Both the position numbers and the translations under genes were made by a program. From the NCBI RefSeq assembly GCF_027359395.1, contig NZ_CP114778.1, positions 1 through 64,000 on the forward strand: 64,000 nucleotides of DNA, read 5' to 3'. The DNA is from Prochlorococcus marinus str. MIT 1013. GTDB lineage: Bacteria > Cyanobacteriota > Cyanobacteriia > PCC-6307 > Cyanobiaceae. A model generated the notes under the pieces. The model had not been told where the DNA came from, did not search any database, and worked only from the letters and a program-made list of their open reading frames with translations. Positions 48,065 to 57,874 of the stretch are shown in pieces (positions within the stretch are counted from its first letter, which is position 1; every line of letters starts with the position of its first letter).

Positions 48065-49528
48065 ATGCGAATACTTTTTGCTGCTGCTGAATGTGCCCCA
48101 ATGATAAAAGTTGGAGGTATGGGTGATGTTGTTGGATCATTACCTCCCGCGCTTAAAAAGCTTGGACATGACGTTCGATTAATAATTCCAGGTTATGGAA
48201 AACTATGGACCTTGATGGATATCGCGCCTGAGCCTATTTTTCGAGGCAACACCATGGGGGTTGATTTTTCAGTTTTTGAAACAAGGCATCCCTCTAATGG
48301 GTTGCCAATTTATTTGGTAGGACACCCTTGCTTTGATTCAGAGCGTATATATGGAGGAGAAGATGAAGACTGGAGATTTACTTTTTTTGCTAGTGCAGTC
48401 TCTGAATTTGCATGGAACTCATGGAAGCCACAAGTCCTTCATTGTCATGATTGGCATACTGGAATGATCCCAGTTTGGATGCATCAAGACCCTGAAATCA
48501 GCACAGTATTTACTATTCATAATCTCAAGTATCAAGGTCCATGGAGATGGAAACTTGATCAGATAACTTGGTGTCCATGGTATATGCATGGTGATCACAC
48601 CATGGCATCAGCAATGTTGTACGCCGATAGAGTGAATGCAGTATCACCTACATATTCAAGGGAAATCAGGACATCTGAATATGGAGAAAAATTAGAAGGA
48701 CTTTTAAATTATATTTCAGGTAAATTACGTGGAATATTAAATGGAGTTGATCTAGAAGAGTGGAACCCAGCAACTGATAATTCGTTGCCAGCTAAATTTA
48801 GTGCAGATAATATTTCCGGTAGAGCAATTAATAAAAGAGTTCTTCAAGAACGAATGGGACTTGAAGTTAATCCAGACAAATATTTAATGGGTATGGTTGG
48901 CAGGCTTGTTGACCAAAAAGGGATTGATCTTTTACTACAGGTAGCTAATAGACTTCTTTCTTACACTGACTCTCAAGTCGTTGTTCTTGGTACTGGAGAT
49001 CGCTATCTAGAGTCATCTTTATGGCAACTTGCAATTGAGTACCCTGGTCGTTTTTCAGTTTTTCTTACTTATGATGACGCTTTGTCTAGGCTCATTTATG
49101 GAGGGGCTGATGCATTCCTAATGCCTAGTCGTTTTGAGCCATGTGGAATCAGTCAGCTATTAGCTATGCGTTATGGTTCTATTCCCATAGTTAGAAAAGT
49201 AGGTGGACTAGTTGATACTGTAGAGCCTTATAATCCTATGAATGAAACAGGTTCTGGATTCTGCTTTGATCGGTATGAACCAATTGATTTTTATACAGCA
49301 CTTGTTCGTTCATGGGAAGCATATAGACATCAAAAAAGTTGGAGGCAATTACAGATAAGAGCAATGTCAAATAAATATAGTTGGGATAGATCAGCTAAGG
49401 AATATGAATTGATGTATAAAGATGTTTGTGGAATTAAGGAGCCTTCTCCAGACGCTGCAGAGGTTGAAAAATTTTCTTACGGACAAGAAGCAGATCCTTC
49501 AAGGAAAGGAAAAAAGATAAAATCGTAG
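48065..49528 (+). CDS. glgA: Glycogen synthase
   Basis: A GT5 glycosyltransferase that extends alpha-1,4-glucan from ADP-glucose. The 487 residues have the N-terminal ADP-glucose site [13 protein letters not shown] (16-28), HCHDWHTG, the C-terminal [12 protein letters not shown] hinge and the catalytic [19 protein letters not shown]. The last 30 residues are a charged tail. It follows the menB terminator by only about ten bases; the promoter must overlap it or read-through must occur. Confidence 0.97.
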   Translation: MRILFAAAECAPMIKVGGMGDVVGSLPPALKKLGHDVRLIIPGYGKLWTLMDIAPEPIFRGNTMGVDFSVFETRHPSNGLPIYLVGHPCFDSERIYGGEDEDWRFTFFASAVSEFAWNSWKPQVLHCHDWHTGMIPVWMHQDPEISTVFTIHNLKYQGPWRWKLDQITWCPWYMHGDHTMASAMLYADRVNAVSPTYSREIRTSEYGEKLEGLLNYISGKLRGILNGVDLEEWNPATDNSLPAKFSADNISGRAINKRVLQERMGLEVNPDKYLMGMVGRLVDQKGIDLLLQVANRLLSYTDSQVVVLGTGDRYLESSLWQLAIEYPGRFSVFLTYDDALSRLIYGGADAFLMPSRFEPCGISQLLAMRYGSIPIVRKVGGLVDTVEPYNPMNETGSGFCFDRYEPIDFYTALVRSWEAYRHQKSWRQLQIRAMSNKYSWDRSAKEYELMYKDVCGIKEPSPDAAEVEKFSYGQEADPSRKGKKIKS

Positions 49529-49572
49529 GGTTTTGAGTATTTAGATTACTTTGCTGCTATTCAAAGAGTTGT

Positions 49573-50970
49573 ATGGATATTATTTTTAAGGATTTAATCA
49601 AACTTTGGGGGAAACCAGTTAATCAAGAGAAAATTGACTTTGATTTATCTATAGGTTTTATTTCTACTGATACAAGGACAATTGAAAAAGGAAACTTCTT
49701 TGTCCCTTTAGTAGGCAATAGATTTGATGGCCATGATTACTTGGATATTGCTTTTGATATTGGTATACAAGCAGCAATAGTTTCTGAAAAATTTAATGGC
49801 TTGGTGCCAAAAGGTCTACCTCATTGGGTGGTACCAGATACTCTGTATGCTTATCAACAGATCGCATTGCTTCACAGGAAAAAATTAAATCTTCCTGTTG
49901 TGGCTGTTACCGGATCTGTTGGAAAAACAACTACAAGAGAACTGATTCGCGAAGTACTATCTTCTCTTGGTGAGATTGTTTCAAGCAGAGAAAATGAAAA
50001 TAATGATGTTGGAGTTACAAAAACTCTGCTTAGAGGGACGAAAAAAGATGCTGCCTATGTTATCGAAATGGGTATGCGTGGCTTAGGTCAAATTGAACGT
50101 CTTTCTTGGGTCGCCGAGCCTGATGTTGCTGTAATTACAAATGTAGGACAAGCTCATATTGGTATTCTTGGGAGTAGAGAAAATATCGCAAAAGCGAAGT
50201 CAGAAATTACTTCGAATTTAAGATCTGATGGTGTTGTGATTATACCTTTTGGGGATCACCTCTTAGAAAAAGCTTTAAGAAAAAAATGGTCGGGACGAAT
50301 TGTTCGGGTAGCTATAGAGGATTTTTCATTGAACTGGATAGGATCTAAAGATGATTATCTTGGTGTTAAAGATGTAGAACCAGATTATATATCTCAAATT
50401 GACATGCAAAATAATTTCATGTTTTTTGAGGAAAGGAAATTTAAATTGCCCCTTGAAGGAAGACATAATGCTATGAATTTTCTTATGGCATTGACAGTCG
50501 CGACAGAATTAGGACTATCAATAAAGAATCTTGATCACTTGAAAATAAATATGCCAATGGGAAGAAATAGATTGGTTGATTGTGGACAATATTTAGTTTT
50601 AGATGAGACTTACAATGCCTCTCCTGAATCTGTTATTGCATCTTTAGAGTTATTGGTAAGTAAGCCTGGCAGACATTTTGCAGTTTTAGGAACGATGCTT
50701 GAGTTGGGTTCTGAGAGTATTTCACTTCATCAGAAAGTTCTTAAAAAAGCGGTTGAATTAGGTCTTACTGGAATTGTTTTTGTCTCTTGTGGTGAGGAAT
50801 CTAATATTATAAAAAAGACAATCAAAGAATTACCAAATCATGATGTAGTAAGAACACCAAGAGATGCAGCTGTTACATTATTGTCATGGCTTTCACCTGG
50901 AGATAATATTTTAATTAAAGGTAGTCGTAAGTTGGAATTAGAAAAAGTATTGCCTTATTTACAGCAATAA
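49573..50970 (+). CDS. murF: UDP-MurNAc-tripeptide-D-Ala-D-Ala ligase
   Basis: MurF adds D-Ala-D-Ala to complete the peptidoglycan pentapeptide precursor. The 465-residue Mur ligase has the ATP loop VTGSVGKTTTREL (about 113-125), the ENENNDVGV segment, the ITNVGQAHIGILGS motif, and the C-terminal LDETYNASPESV and IKGSRKLELEKV. Length normal. It is convergent with glmU, 14 bases apart. Confidence 0.96.
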   Translation: MDIIFKDLIKLWGKPVNQEKIDFDLSIGFISTDTRTIEKGNFFVPLVGNRFDGHDYLDIAFDIGIQAAIVSEKFNGLVPKGLPHWVVPDTLYAYQQIALLHRKKLNLPVVAVTGSVGKTTTRELIREVLSSLGEIVSSRENENNDVGVTKTLLRGTKKDAAYVIEMGMRGLGQIERLSWVAEPDVAVITNVGQAHIGILGSRENIAKAKSEITSNLRSDGVVIIPFGDHLLEKALRKKWSGRIVRVAIEDFSLNWIGSKDDYLGVKDVEPDYISQIDMQNNFMFFEERKFKLPLEGRHNAMNFLMALTVATELGLSIKNLDHLKINMPMGRNRLVDCGQYLVLDETYNASPESVIASLELLVSKPGRHFAVLGTMLELGSESISLHQKVLKKAVELGLTGIVFVSCGEESNIIKKTIKELPNHDVVRTPRDAAVTLLSWLSPGDNILIKGSRKLELEKVLPYLQQ

Positions 50971-50984
50971 CTTAGTTGTTGTAG

Positions 50985-52325
50985 TTAATCAGCCTTGGTT
51001 CTAATCATTGCTTTTGATCTTTCAACTACTAAACTCTTATCTGGAATATCCTTACTTATCGTTGAGCCTGCGCCAATAGTTACATGTGAGCCAATTTTTA
51101 TGGGTGCAACAAGGACTGAATTTGCACCAGTTTTTGAAAAATCATCAATAATTGTTCTATATTTATTTTTGCCATCAAAATTAGCTGTAATTGTCCCTGC
51201 TCCAATATTGATATTTTTCCCTAGAGTTGAATCACCTACATAACTTAAATGATTAATTTTTGTTTTTTCACCGATAAAACTTTTTTTGATTTCTACAAAG
51301 TTACCTATTTTAGAATTTTTACTTATGTTTGATTCTGGCCTTATGTGAGCAAATGGACCAATTGATGTATTATTTCCAATTGTTGCTTCATTGATGAATG
51401 AATGAATGGCTAAAACATTTTCTGCAAGTGTTGAATTTGTTATGATACAACCTGGTCCTATATGACATCCATTTCCAATATTGCATTTACCACGAAGATG
51501 TGTTTGTGGCTCAATAATTACGTCTGTACCAAAGTTCGAATCCTCACTTAGCGAACAACTAATAGGATCAACAAATGAAACTCCTTTACTCATCCATAAG
51601 GATTTTAGCTTTTTTTGGATGTAGTGTTCGCATTCAGATAGTTGAAATCTATCGTTAATTCCCTTAATCTCAAATGGATTATCTACCTTGAAATGTAATG
51701 CCTTTTTGAGTAAACTTATAGTATCTGTTATATAAAGTTCGTTTTGACTATTTTGGTTAGATAATAAGTTTAAAATGTCTGATAATTGTTGCCAATCAAA
51801 ACAATAAATGCCTGCATTTATTAATGTATTTTTTCTCTGTGCATTAGTGCAATCTCTCTCTTCAATAATTTCTTTTACTAGTCCTGATTCATCTGTAAAT
51901 ACTCGTCCATATCCTATTGGTGAGTCTAAACTTGCTGATAAAAAAGTTACACTCGCTTTGGACTCTTTATGGAATTTTATAAGTGAACATAGAGTTTCCT
52001 CCTTTAATAGTGGTACATCCCCATTCAAGACTAAAAGCTCTCCTTTAAACCCTTTTAACTTTGGTATTAATTGCTGTATCGCATGTCCAGTTCCATTTTG
52101 AGGTTGCTGAAGAACAAAATCTAAGTCTTTATGATTCTTTAGGGAATCCTCTACTAACTTAGCTTGATGACCTACAACTACTAATCTTAAGTTTGGCTTA
52201 AGCCCCTGAGTACAAGATAAAACTCTATCAATAAGTGATTTTCCTGCCAAAGAGTGAAGAACCTTAGGCAGTTTACTATTCATTCGCGTACCTTTTCCAG
52301 CCGCTAAAATTGCGATGGCAAGCAT
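50985..52325 (-). CDS. glmU: Bifunctional GlcNAc-1-P uridylyltransferase / GlcN-1-P acetyltransferase
   Basis: GlmU makes UDP-GlcNAc for peptidoglycan and lipopolysaccharide. The N-terminal uridylyltransferase (about 1-225) has the LAAGKGTRMNSKLPKVLHSL loop and VLNGDVPLL with metal-binding Asp. The C-terminal half is a left-handed beta helix of hexapeptide repeats (about 250-430) ending in ITIGAGSTISKDI, with the active-site His in the HIRPES segment. The 446-residue length is normal. It is downstream of the mnmC-like gene on the minus strand. Confidence 0.97.
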   Translation of the reverse strand: MLAIAILAAGKGTRMNSKLPKVLHSLAGKSLIDRVLSCTQGLKPNLRLVVVGHQAKLVEDSLKNHKDLDFVLQQPQNGTGHAIQQLIPKLKGFKGELLVLNGDVPLLKEETLCSLIKFHKESKASVTFLSASLDSPIGYGRVFTDESGLVKEIIEERDCTNAQRKNTLINAGIYCFDWQQLSDILNLLSNQNSQNELYITDTISLLKKALHFKVDNPFEIKGINDRFQLSECEHYIQKKLKSLWMSKGVSFVDPISCSLSEDSNFGTDVIIEPQTHLRGKCNIGNGCHIGPGCIITNSTLAENVLAIHSFINEATIGNNTSIGPFAHIRPESNISKNSKIGNFVEIKKSFIGEKTKINHLSYVGDSTLGKNINIGAGTITANFDGKNKYRTIIDDFSKTGANSVLVAPIKIGSHVTIGAGSTISKDIPDKSLVVERSKAMIRTKAD

Positions 52326-52361
52326 TAGATTAGTTTTTTAGGAAATCTAATTGCTTTATTA

Positions 52362-53261
52362 CTATTGCGCAGTATTCCATCGTTTTCTCCATGATGAAGT
52401 GTTTATTAAGTGACTTTTAGATTGCTCTAGTTCTCTTGTCGAAATAATTTCTTTAGATTTTCCTCTCCCTGTTGGATCTCTGTAAGGAATTGATGAACGT
52501 GTAGCAAGGTGTTCTACTTCCCTAGTGCTCAAGCCTTTAAGCTGATAATTATTTTTTGAAATGAGCTGTTGTTCTAATTTTTTTTTCATGGCAACTGTAC
52601 CTGAACTCCATTTTCTTTGATAATCGTTTGATGGAACTATTGAATAGACTTTTAAACCAGCTCTTTTTAAGCTTGCTCTAATTGAGGCAGCAGTTGAATA
52701 TGTAATCAAGCGCCCGTCGAATGAAAGTCTTTCTGTTAATAAAGAGATGAATTCCTCACTCCATAGCTCAGGACACTTTTGTGGAGAAAAAGGATCAAGA
52801 AGAATTAAATCAAACAGTAGAGAATCTTGTATTTCGTATATTTTTTGTCTCGCATCTCCCCAGTGAATAGTTCCTTCGTTAAAACCTTCAGTCCATTTCC
52901 CTGATTTGTTTAAGCAATTAAAAAAATCTAATACTTTTGGAGACCAAATCTCCTGAAATATTTTTTCATTAAGACCAAGGCTTAAAGGCCTTTGATCAAT
53001 CTCTAGTCCATGCCATTCAATTTTAATATTACTTTGAAGTAACTCTCCGAGAATACATCCAGTGTTATACCCTAAGCCCATACAAACATCTAAAACAACT
53101 ATTTTTTTAGCGTTAGAAAAACGTTCTAATTGAGCTGGTAATAGATATTTATCAATTGATTCTCTGAGTGCTCCGTTTTTATCATGAAATCCTTCTTCAT
53201 AGTTCAAGCTGTAAAGACTTAAACTCCCGTCTTTTGTCGTATGTTTTTTATAGTCATCCAA
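52362..53261 (-). CDS. MnmC-like SAM-dependent methyltransferase
   Basis: 299 residues with the MnmC methyltransferase (DUF752) pattern: the SAM-binding VLDVCMGLGYNTG, an acidic end of strand 2 in WHGLEIDQRPL, TIHWGDARQKI, and the active-site motif LILLDPFSPQKCPELW. In E. coli this domain methylates the nm5 group of tRNA wobble U34. The oxidase half of E. coli MnmC is absent, as in other single-domain forms. A tRNA role is inferred from the family. It sits 12 bases after aroA. Confidence 0.82.
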   Translation of the reverse strand: MDDYKKHTTKDGSLSLYSLNYEEGFHDKNGALRESIDKYLLPAQLERFSNAKKIVVLDVCMGLGYNTGCILGELLQSNIKIEWHGLEIDQRPLSLGLNEKIFQEIWSPKVLDFFNCLNKSGKWTEGFNEGTIHWGDARQKIYEIQDSLLFDLILLDPFSPQKCPELWSEEFISLLTERLSFDGRLITYSTAASIRASLKRAGLKVYSIVPSNDYQRKWSSGTVAMKKKLEQQLISKNNYQLKGLSTREVEHLATRSSIPYRDPTGRGKSKEIISTRELEQSKSHLINTSSWRKRWNTAQ

Positions 53262-53273
53262 TTGTAAGAAAAG

Positions 53274-54608
53274 TTAATTTTTCTGATGAAGTCTCTTAAG
53301 ATCATTCCAAAAATCAGGATATGAGATTGCTGCAGCCTCACTACGTCGTAATGTCGAATTAGAATTAGCCATTATTGATGCAATAGCTAAACTCATGGCT
53401 ATGCGGTGATCATCTTCGCTATCAAGTTCGCATCCTTTTAAATTATTTCCTCCATAAATAGTTAAACCGTCTTGATGCTCATCTAATTTTGCTCCCATTC
53501 TTATTAATTGCCTGGCCATTACAGCTAATCGATCAGTTTCTTTGACTCTCAATTCACTTGCTCCTTTTATTTTACTGATACCATTACAAAAACATGCTGC
53601 TACAGATAATATAGGTATCTCGTCTACAAGCCGAGGCATTATCTCACCATCAATTTTAAATGGTTTCAAGTTCTCTTTGTAGAAAACTTGAATGTCTCCG
53701 ACAGGCTCACCGGCTACATCCCTTTTGTTTATTATGTTGATATTTGCATCCATTGCTTCTAATACATCAAGTATTCCGGTTCTTGTTGGATTTAAACCAA
53801 CATTTTCTACAACTAATTCTGATCCGGGTACGATGCTAGCTGCAACGAGCCAAAAAGCAGCGGAACTAATATCACCCGGAACAATAATTGATTGACCTTT
53901 TAGCTCTTTACCCGGGGAAACAGTTATATGTCTACCCATTTCACCACCAACTTTTAGATTAGCTCCGAATGCTTTTAACATTCTCTCGCTATGATCTCTC
54001 GATCTGGCGGGTTCAATAACAGTTGTTGAGCCTTCTGCATTAAGAGCAGCTAGTAGGATTGCAGATTTTATCTGAGCACTTGCTACTGGAGTACCAATTA
54101 CGGCACCTCTTAATTTGTTCCCAATAATTGATAGAGGAGCCAAGTCTCCTCCGCATCTTCCAGAAACATTAGCCCCCATCATTTTTAACGGCTGCCCTAC
54201 TCTTTTCATTGGCCTATTTCGGAGTGATTTGTCTCCTGTAAGGATAAAATGATGATCTTTTTGACCGGCTAATAATCCCATTATTAATCTCATAGTTGTT
54301 CCTGAATTTCCGCAGTTCAAAATATCTTCAGGCTCTTGGAGGCCATTTAATCCAACGCCTTCAATTTCAATAATGTCTCCTTTCTTAATAGGACTAATAT
54401 TTACGCCCATTGACCTGAGGCATTCAGCAGTACTTAATGGATCTTCAGCAGGTAAAAGGCCCTCAATTATTGTTTTCCCTTTGGCAATAGCCCCAAAAAG
54501 TAGTGCGCGGTGTGAGATTGATTTATCTCCAGGTACTTTCACTTTCCCACAGAGCTCTCCTCCTTTTTGAAGGTCTCTTAAAGACTGATCTCTAGTGGGA
54601 ACTTTCAA
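53274..54608 (-). CDS. aroA: EPSP synthase (3-phosphoshikimate 1-carboxyvinyltransferase)
   Basis: AroA joins PEP to shikimate-3-phosphate for aromatic amino acids and quinones. The 444-residue protein has [18 protein letters not shown] with the PEP-binding Lys, the [19 protein letters not shown] signature, [15 protein letters not shown] and the [11 protein letters not shown] signature. The pattern around NSGTTMR and the [10 protein letters not shown] segment is that of the class II type, which tolerates glyphosate better in some relatives; sensitivity here cannot be judged by eye. ubiD-like lies 53 bases upstream. Confidence 0.97.
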   Translation of the reverse strand: MKVPTRDQSLRDLQKGGELCGKVKVPGDKSISHRALLFGAIAKGKTIIEGLLPAEDPLSTAECLRSMGVNISPIKKGDIIEIEGVGLNGLQEPEDILNCGNSGTTMRLIMGLLAGQKDHHFILTGDKSLRNRPMKRVGQPLKMMGANVSGRCGGDLAPLSIIGNKLRGAVIGTPVASAQIKSAILLAALNAEGSTTVIEPARSRDHSERMLKAFGANLKVGGEMGRHITVSPGKELKGQSIIVPGDISSAAFWLVAASIVPGSELVVENVGLNPTRTGILDVLEAMDANINIINKRDVAGEPVGDIQVFYKENLKPFKIDGEIMPRLVDEIPILSVAACFCNGISKIKGASELRVKETDRLAVMARQLIRMGAKLDEHQDGLTIYGGNNLKGCELDSEDDHRIAMSLAIASIMANSNSTLRRSEAAAISYPDFWNDLKRLHQKN

Positions 54609-54661
54609 TGAAAAAACAATATATTTTTATATTTTATTTATTGATAAGCTTTATTGCTTAT

Positions 54662-56227
54662 TTATGAATTGTTTATTTGTTTTTGACGCATTAGTTCATC
54701 GATAACATACCCAAATAATTCTGGACTTGGTTGGTCGTTTTTCAGCTCCGATAACCCTAGTTCTGCCCATCTTTCATCGACTTTATCTTCAAGCTCTTTA
54801 GACCTTGTTAATGGTTTGCCCCAATCATGATTTTTCTCTGGGCCAACTTTTGTTGTTGCATCAATAGCTAATCTGCCTCCTAAACCAATATGTTCACTCG
54901 CGAAGTCAAGGGTATCAAAAGGAGTATTTTCAAGGATAAACAAATCTCTTTGAGGGTCAACTTGGCTAGATAAGACCCAAACTACTTGTCTAGGATCTCT
55001 TACATTAATGTTGGAGTCGACGACTACGACAAATTTTGTATAGGTAAATTGAGGTAAAGCACTCCAAAAAGCCATTGCAGCTCTTTTAGCTTGACCTGGA
55101 TACGCTTTATCAATAGAAATGACGGCTAATTTATAACTCAAAGCTTCCATTGGAAGGAAAAAATCAATAATTTCAGGTATTTGTTGTTTAAGTATTGGTG
55201 TGTAAATTCGATTTAATGCTATGGCCAGCATGGCCTCTTCTTTTGGAGGCCTACCGCTGAAGGTTGTTAAAAATATTGGTTTTTTCCTTTGAGTCATGCA
55301 GTGAAATCTAATCAAAGGAGAGGACTCAGCACCCCCATAAAACCCCATATGGTCTCCAAAAGGACCATCCATCATTTCTTCCCCAGGAGATATTGAGCCT
55401 TCTATTACAATTTCACTGTGACTAGGCACCTGAAGATCGATAGTTTTGCATTTGGTTAATCGAACACCTTCTCCTGCATACAAACCTGCAAAAAGCCATT
55501 CGCTGAGCTGTACTGGAATAGGTGTTGCTGCAGCCATGACAAGAAGTGGATGAACTCCAATAGCGACAGCAACTTCTAGTTTTTTATTCATGGCAGCTGC
55601 TTTGCGAAGATGTCTGGCTCCTCCTCTGACACTTAACCAATGGACTGTCATGCTCTTGGCAGATTGTCTTTGGAGTCTATAAACACCAACATTTGGCACT
55701 CCTGTCTCAGGATCTTTTGTTATTACTAGGCCTAAAGTAATGGCACCTCCAGCATCCTCTGGCCAGGGACGTAAGAGTGGTAAATGATTTAAATTTAAAT
55801 CTTTTTCACCAATTACTTTTTGATGGCATGGTGGTAAAAGATCTATATCTGGACGAGCTTTAAGTAGATCCCATGCAACTGAAGCAAAAGCTTTGGTTTC
55901 TTTAAATCCTTTCGGTGGTCGTGGCTGTTGAAGAAGGGCTAATTTTTTCCCTAAATCTTCCAATTCTTCTTGCTTCTCTAAGCCCATACTCCAAACCACA
56001 CGTTCCATTGTCCCAAGTAAATTCACTGCAACAGGCATTGATGATCCTTTTACATTTTCAAAAAGTAGAGCAGGACCTCCCATTCCAAGGACTCGGTCGC
56101 TTATTGCCGCAATTTCTAAGTCACTATCAACTTGACTGCTTATTCTTTTTAATTGACCTTTCTTTTCTAGAAGAGTAAGAAAATCTCTAATGTCCCGTGT
56201 AAGAGGTTCTTGACGAAATAATTTCAT
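54662..56227 (-). CDS. UbiD-family decarboxylase
   Basis: About 521 residues from ATG 56227 (a GTG at 56239 would add four). UbiD enzymes use prenylated FMN to decarboxylate aromatic acids; in ubiquinone makers the substrate is 4-hydroxy-3-polyprenylbenzoate, and in cyanobacteria a role in plastoquinone is often proposed. The sequence has the DIRDFLTLLEKKGQLKRI start, ITLGLVITKDPETG, LQRQSAKSMTVHW, the DGPFGDHMGFYGG metal/prFMN segment and the VVVDSNINVRDPRQVVW motif. The partner UbiX (prFMN maker) is not in this window. Confidence 0.92.
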   Translation of the reverse strand: MKLFRQEPLTRDIRDFLTLLEKKGQLKRISSQVDSDLEIAAISDRVLGMGGPALLFENVKGSSMPVAVNLLGTMERVVWSMGLEKQEELEDLGKKLALLQQPRPPKGFKETKAFASVAWDLLKARPDIDLLPPCHQKVIGEKDLNLNHLPLLRPWPEDAGGAITLGLVITKDPETGVPNVGVYRLQRQSAKSMTVHWLSVRGGARHLRKAAAMNKKLEVAVAIGVHPLLVMAAATPIPVQLSEWLFAGLYAGEGVRLTKCKTIDLQVPSHSEIVIEGSISPGEEMMDGPFGDHMGFYGGAESSPLIRFHCMTQRKKPIFLTTFSGRPPKEEAMLAIALNRIYTPILKQQIPEIIDFFLPMEALSYKLAVISIDKAYPGQAKRAAMAFWSALPQFTYTKFVVVVDSNINVRDPRQVVWVLSSQVDPQRDLFILENTPFDTLDFASEHIGLGGRLAIDATTKVGPEKNHDWGKPLTRSKELEDKVDERWAELGLSELKNDQPSPELFGYVIDELMRQKQINNS

Positions 56228-56285
56228 GAAGGTCTGCACGATTAACCTATTTATCTAGTTACTGTGACGCAAGTTATCAGCCTTT

Positions 56286-57020
56286 GTGGAAATGAAACTT
56301 TCTTATTTTTATGTAGCGGCAGATGTCCCGAGTGGAATTACTCCTGAATCATCAGTAGTGATTGATGTTCTGAGAGCTACAACAACTATTGCCTGGGCTC
56401 TTGAAAATGGAGCTGATTCAGTTCAAGTGTTTGCAGATGTTGATGAACTTAAAAATCAGGCAAAGACTTTTGATCCTAAAGATAAAGTACTTGTTGGAGA
56501 GAGAGGAGGAAAAAAATTAGATGGATTTGACTTGGGGAATTCTCCATTAGGAGTATCAACTGAGAAAGTAAAAGGGAAAAGAGTTTTCATGAGTACTACC
56601 AACGGAACAAGGTCACTCCATCGTGTTAGAGAATCCAAAAGTTTGTATACTATGGCATTGCCAAATAGAAAAGCTATTGCTGAACGATTGAAAAGTGATA
56701 ATCCCGAAGAAGTTTGGATTGTTGGTAGTGGATGGGAAGGCTCCTACTCTTTAGAGGATTCTTTAGCTGCTGGGGCTTTAGCCTCTCTTTTGATGGATCA
56801 ATTAGAGTCGGTTCAGATATTAAATGATGAATTGATGGCCTCCATAGCTCTATGGAAAAATTGGGAGAATGATGTTGAAGGATGTTTACGTATTGCAAGT
56901 CATGGACAAAGACTTGCAGGAATAGGTAATCATGATGATGATTTCGCTTGTTGCGCTTCTTTGGACAATCTTTCTATTATTCCAAAACAGATTGAAATGG
57001 GCGTACTTCGCTCAAACTAA
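56286..57020 (+). CDS. comB: 2-phosphosulfolactate phosphatase-like (ComB family)
   Basis: A 244-residue ComB-family protein. In methanogens ComB removes phosphate from 2-phosphosulfolactate on the way to coenzyme M; in bacteria the product sulfolactate has other uses. The early [20 protein letters not shown] segment, [19 protein letters not shown], and STTNGTRSL carry the conserved Asp, Arg and Thr/Asn of the active site. The GTG at 56286 or ATG at 56292 can start it. It opens a plus-strand run of nitrilase, amidase, murI and sds, with no other sulfonate gene nearby. Confidence 0.85.
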   Translation: MEMKLSYFYVAADVPSGITPESSVVIDVLRATTTIAWALENGADSVQVFADVDELKNQAKTFDPKDKVLVGERGGKKLDGFDLGNSPLGVSTEKVKGKRVFMSTTNGTRSLHRVRESKSLYTMALPNRKAIAERLKSDNPEEVWIVGSGWEGSYSLEDSLAAGALASLLMDQLESVQILNDELMASIALWKNWENDVEGCLRIASHGQRLAGIGNHDDDFACCASLDNLSIIPKQIEMGVLRSN

Positions 57021-57049
57021 CTTTTAAATTATTTTTCTTTTTTAACTCA

Positions 57050-57874
57050 GTGTCAGATTTTTTGGCTGCGGCCTTACAGCTAACAAGTACCTCAGACATA
57101 GAGGCAAATCTCAATGCTGCAGAAGAACAAATTGAGTTAGCGTCAAGGCGCGGGGCTGATCTTGTTGGACTTCCTGAAAACTTTGCATTTTTGGGTGAAG
57201 ATCAGAAAAAATTAAAAATTGCATCTTCAATCTATGAAAAATGCAATAGTTTTTTAGTAACAATGGCAAGGAGATATCAAGTCGTTTTACTTGGAGGTGG
57301 TTTCCCTGTACCTGCTGGCGATGGAGTTAGAACTTTAAATAGAGCCGAGTTGTTTGGAAAGGACGGTCAATCTCTAGCAAGATATGACAAGATTCATCTT
57401 TTCGACGTTGATCTACCCGAAGGAAATACCTATAGAGAATCTGAAACAATTGTTTCCGGTAGTGAATCTCCACCTGTTGTTGATGTACCAGGTCTTTGCA
57501 AAATCGGATTATCTATTTGTTACGACGTAAGATTCCCAGAACTTTATCGGGATTTGGTTGATAAAGGCGCGGATTTATTAATGATTCCAGCTGCTTTTAC
57601 CGCTTTTACGGGAAAGGATCATTGGCAAGTTTTACTTCAAGCAAGAGCTATTGAAAATACCGCTTATGTTGTAGCTCCAGCCCAAACTGGTCGCCATTAT
57701 GGCAGAAGACAAAGTCATGGACATGCGATGGTTATTGATCCATGGGGGACGGTTCTAGCAGATGCAGGGGTTGTTCAAGGGGCCGCAATAGCTCCCGCTG
57801 ATAAAGAAAGAGTGGAGAGAATAAGAGGACAAATGCCCAGCCTTAAACATAGAAAAACAGAGCTTTTTAGTTGA
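57050..57874 (+). CDS. Carbon-nitrogen hydrolase (nitrilase superfamily, Nit1-like)
   Basis: A 274-residue amidase of the nitrilase superfamily. The catalytic triad is complete: Glu43 (LPENFAF), Lys114 (YDKIHLFDVD) and Cys157 (SICYDVRFPE). The DVRFPELYRDL and QARAIENTAYVVAPAQ segments match the Nit1/omega-amidase-like branch, whose members repair deaminated glutathione or hydrolyse omega-amides. Substrate not provable here. It starts with GTG, and its TGA stop overlaps the amidase ATG (TGATG). Confidence 0.9.
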   Translation: MSDFLAAALQLTSTSDIEANLNAAEEQIELASRRGADLVGLPENFAFLGEDQKKLKIASSIYEKCNSFLVTMARRYQVVLLGGGFPVPAGDGVRTLNRAELFGKDGQSLARYDKIHLFDVDLPEGNTYRESETIVSGSESPPVVDVPGLCKIGLSICYDVRFPELYRDLVDKGADLLMIPAAFTAFTGKDHWQVLLQARAIENTAYVVAPAQTGRHYGRRQSHGHAMVIDPWGTVLADAGVVQGAAIAPADKERVERIRGQMPSLKHRKTELFS

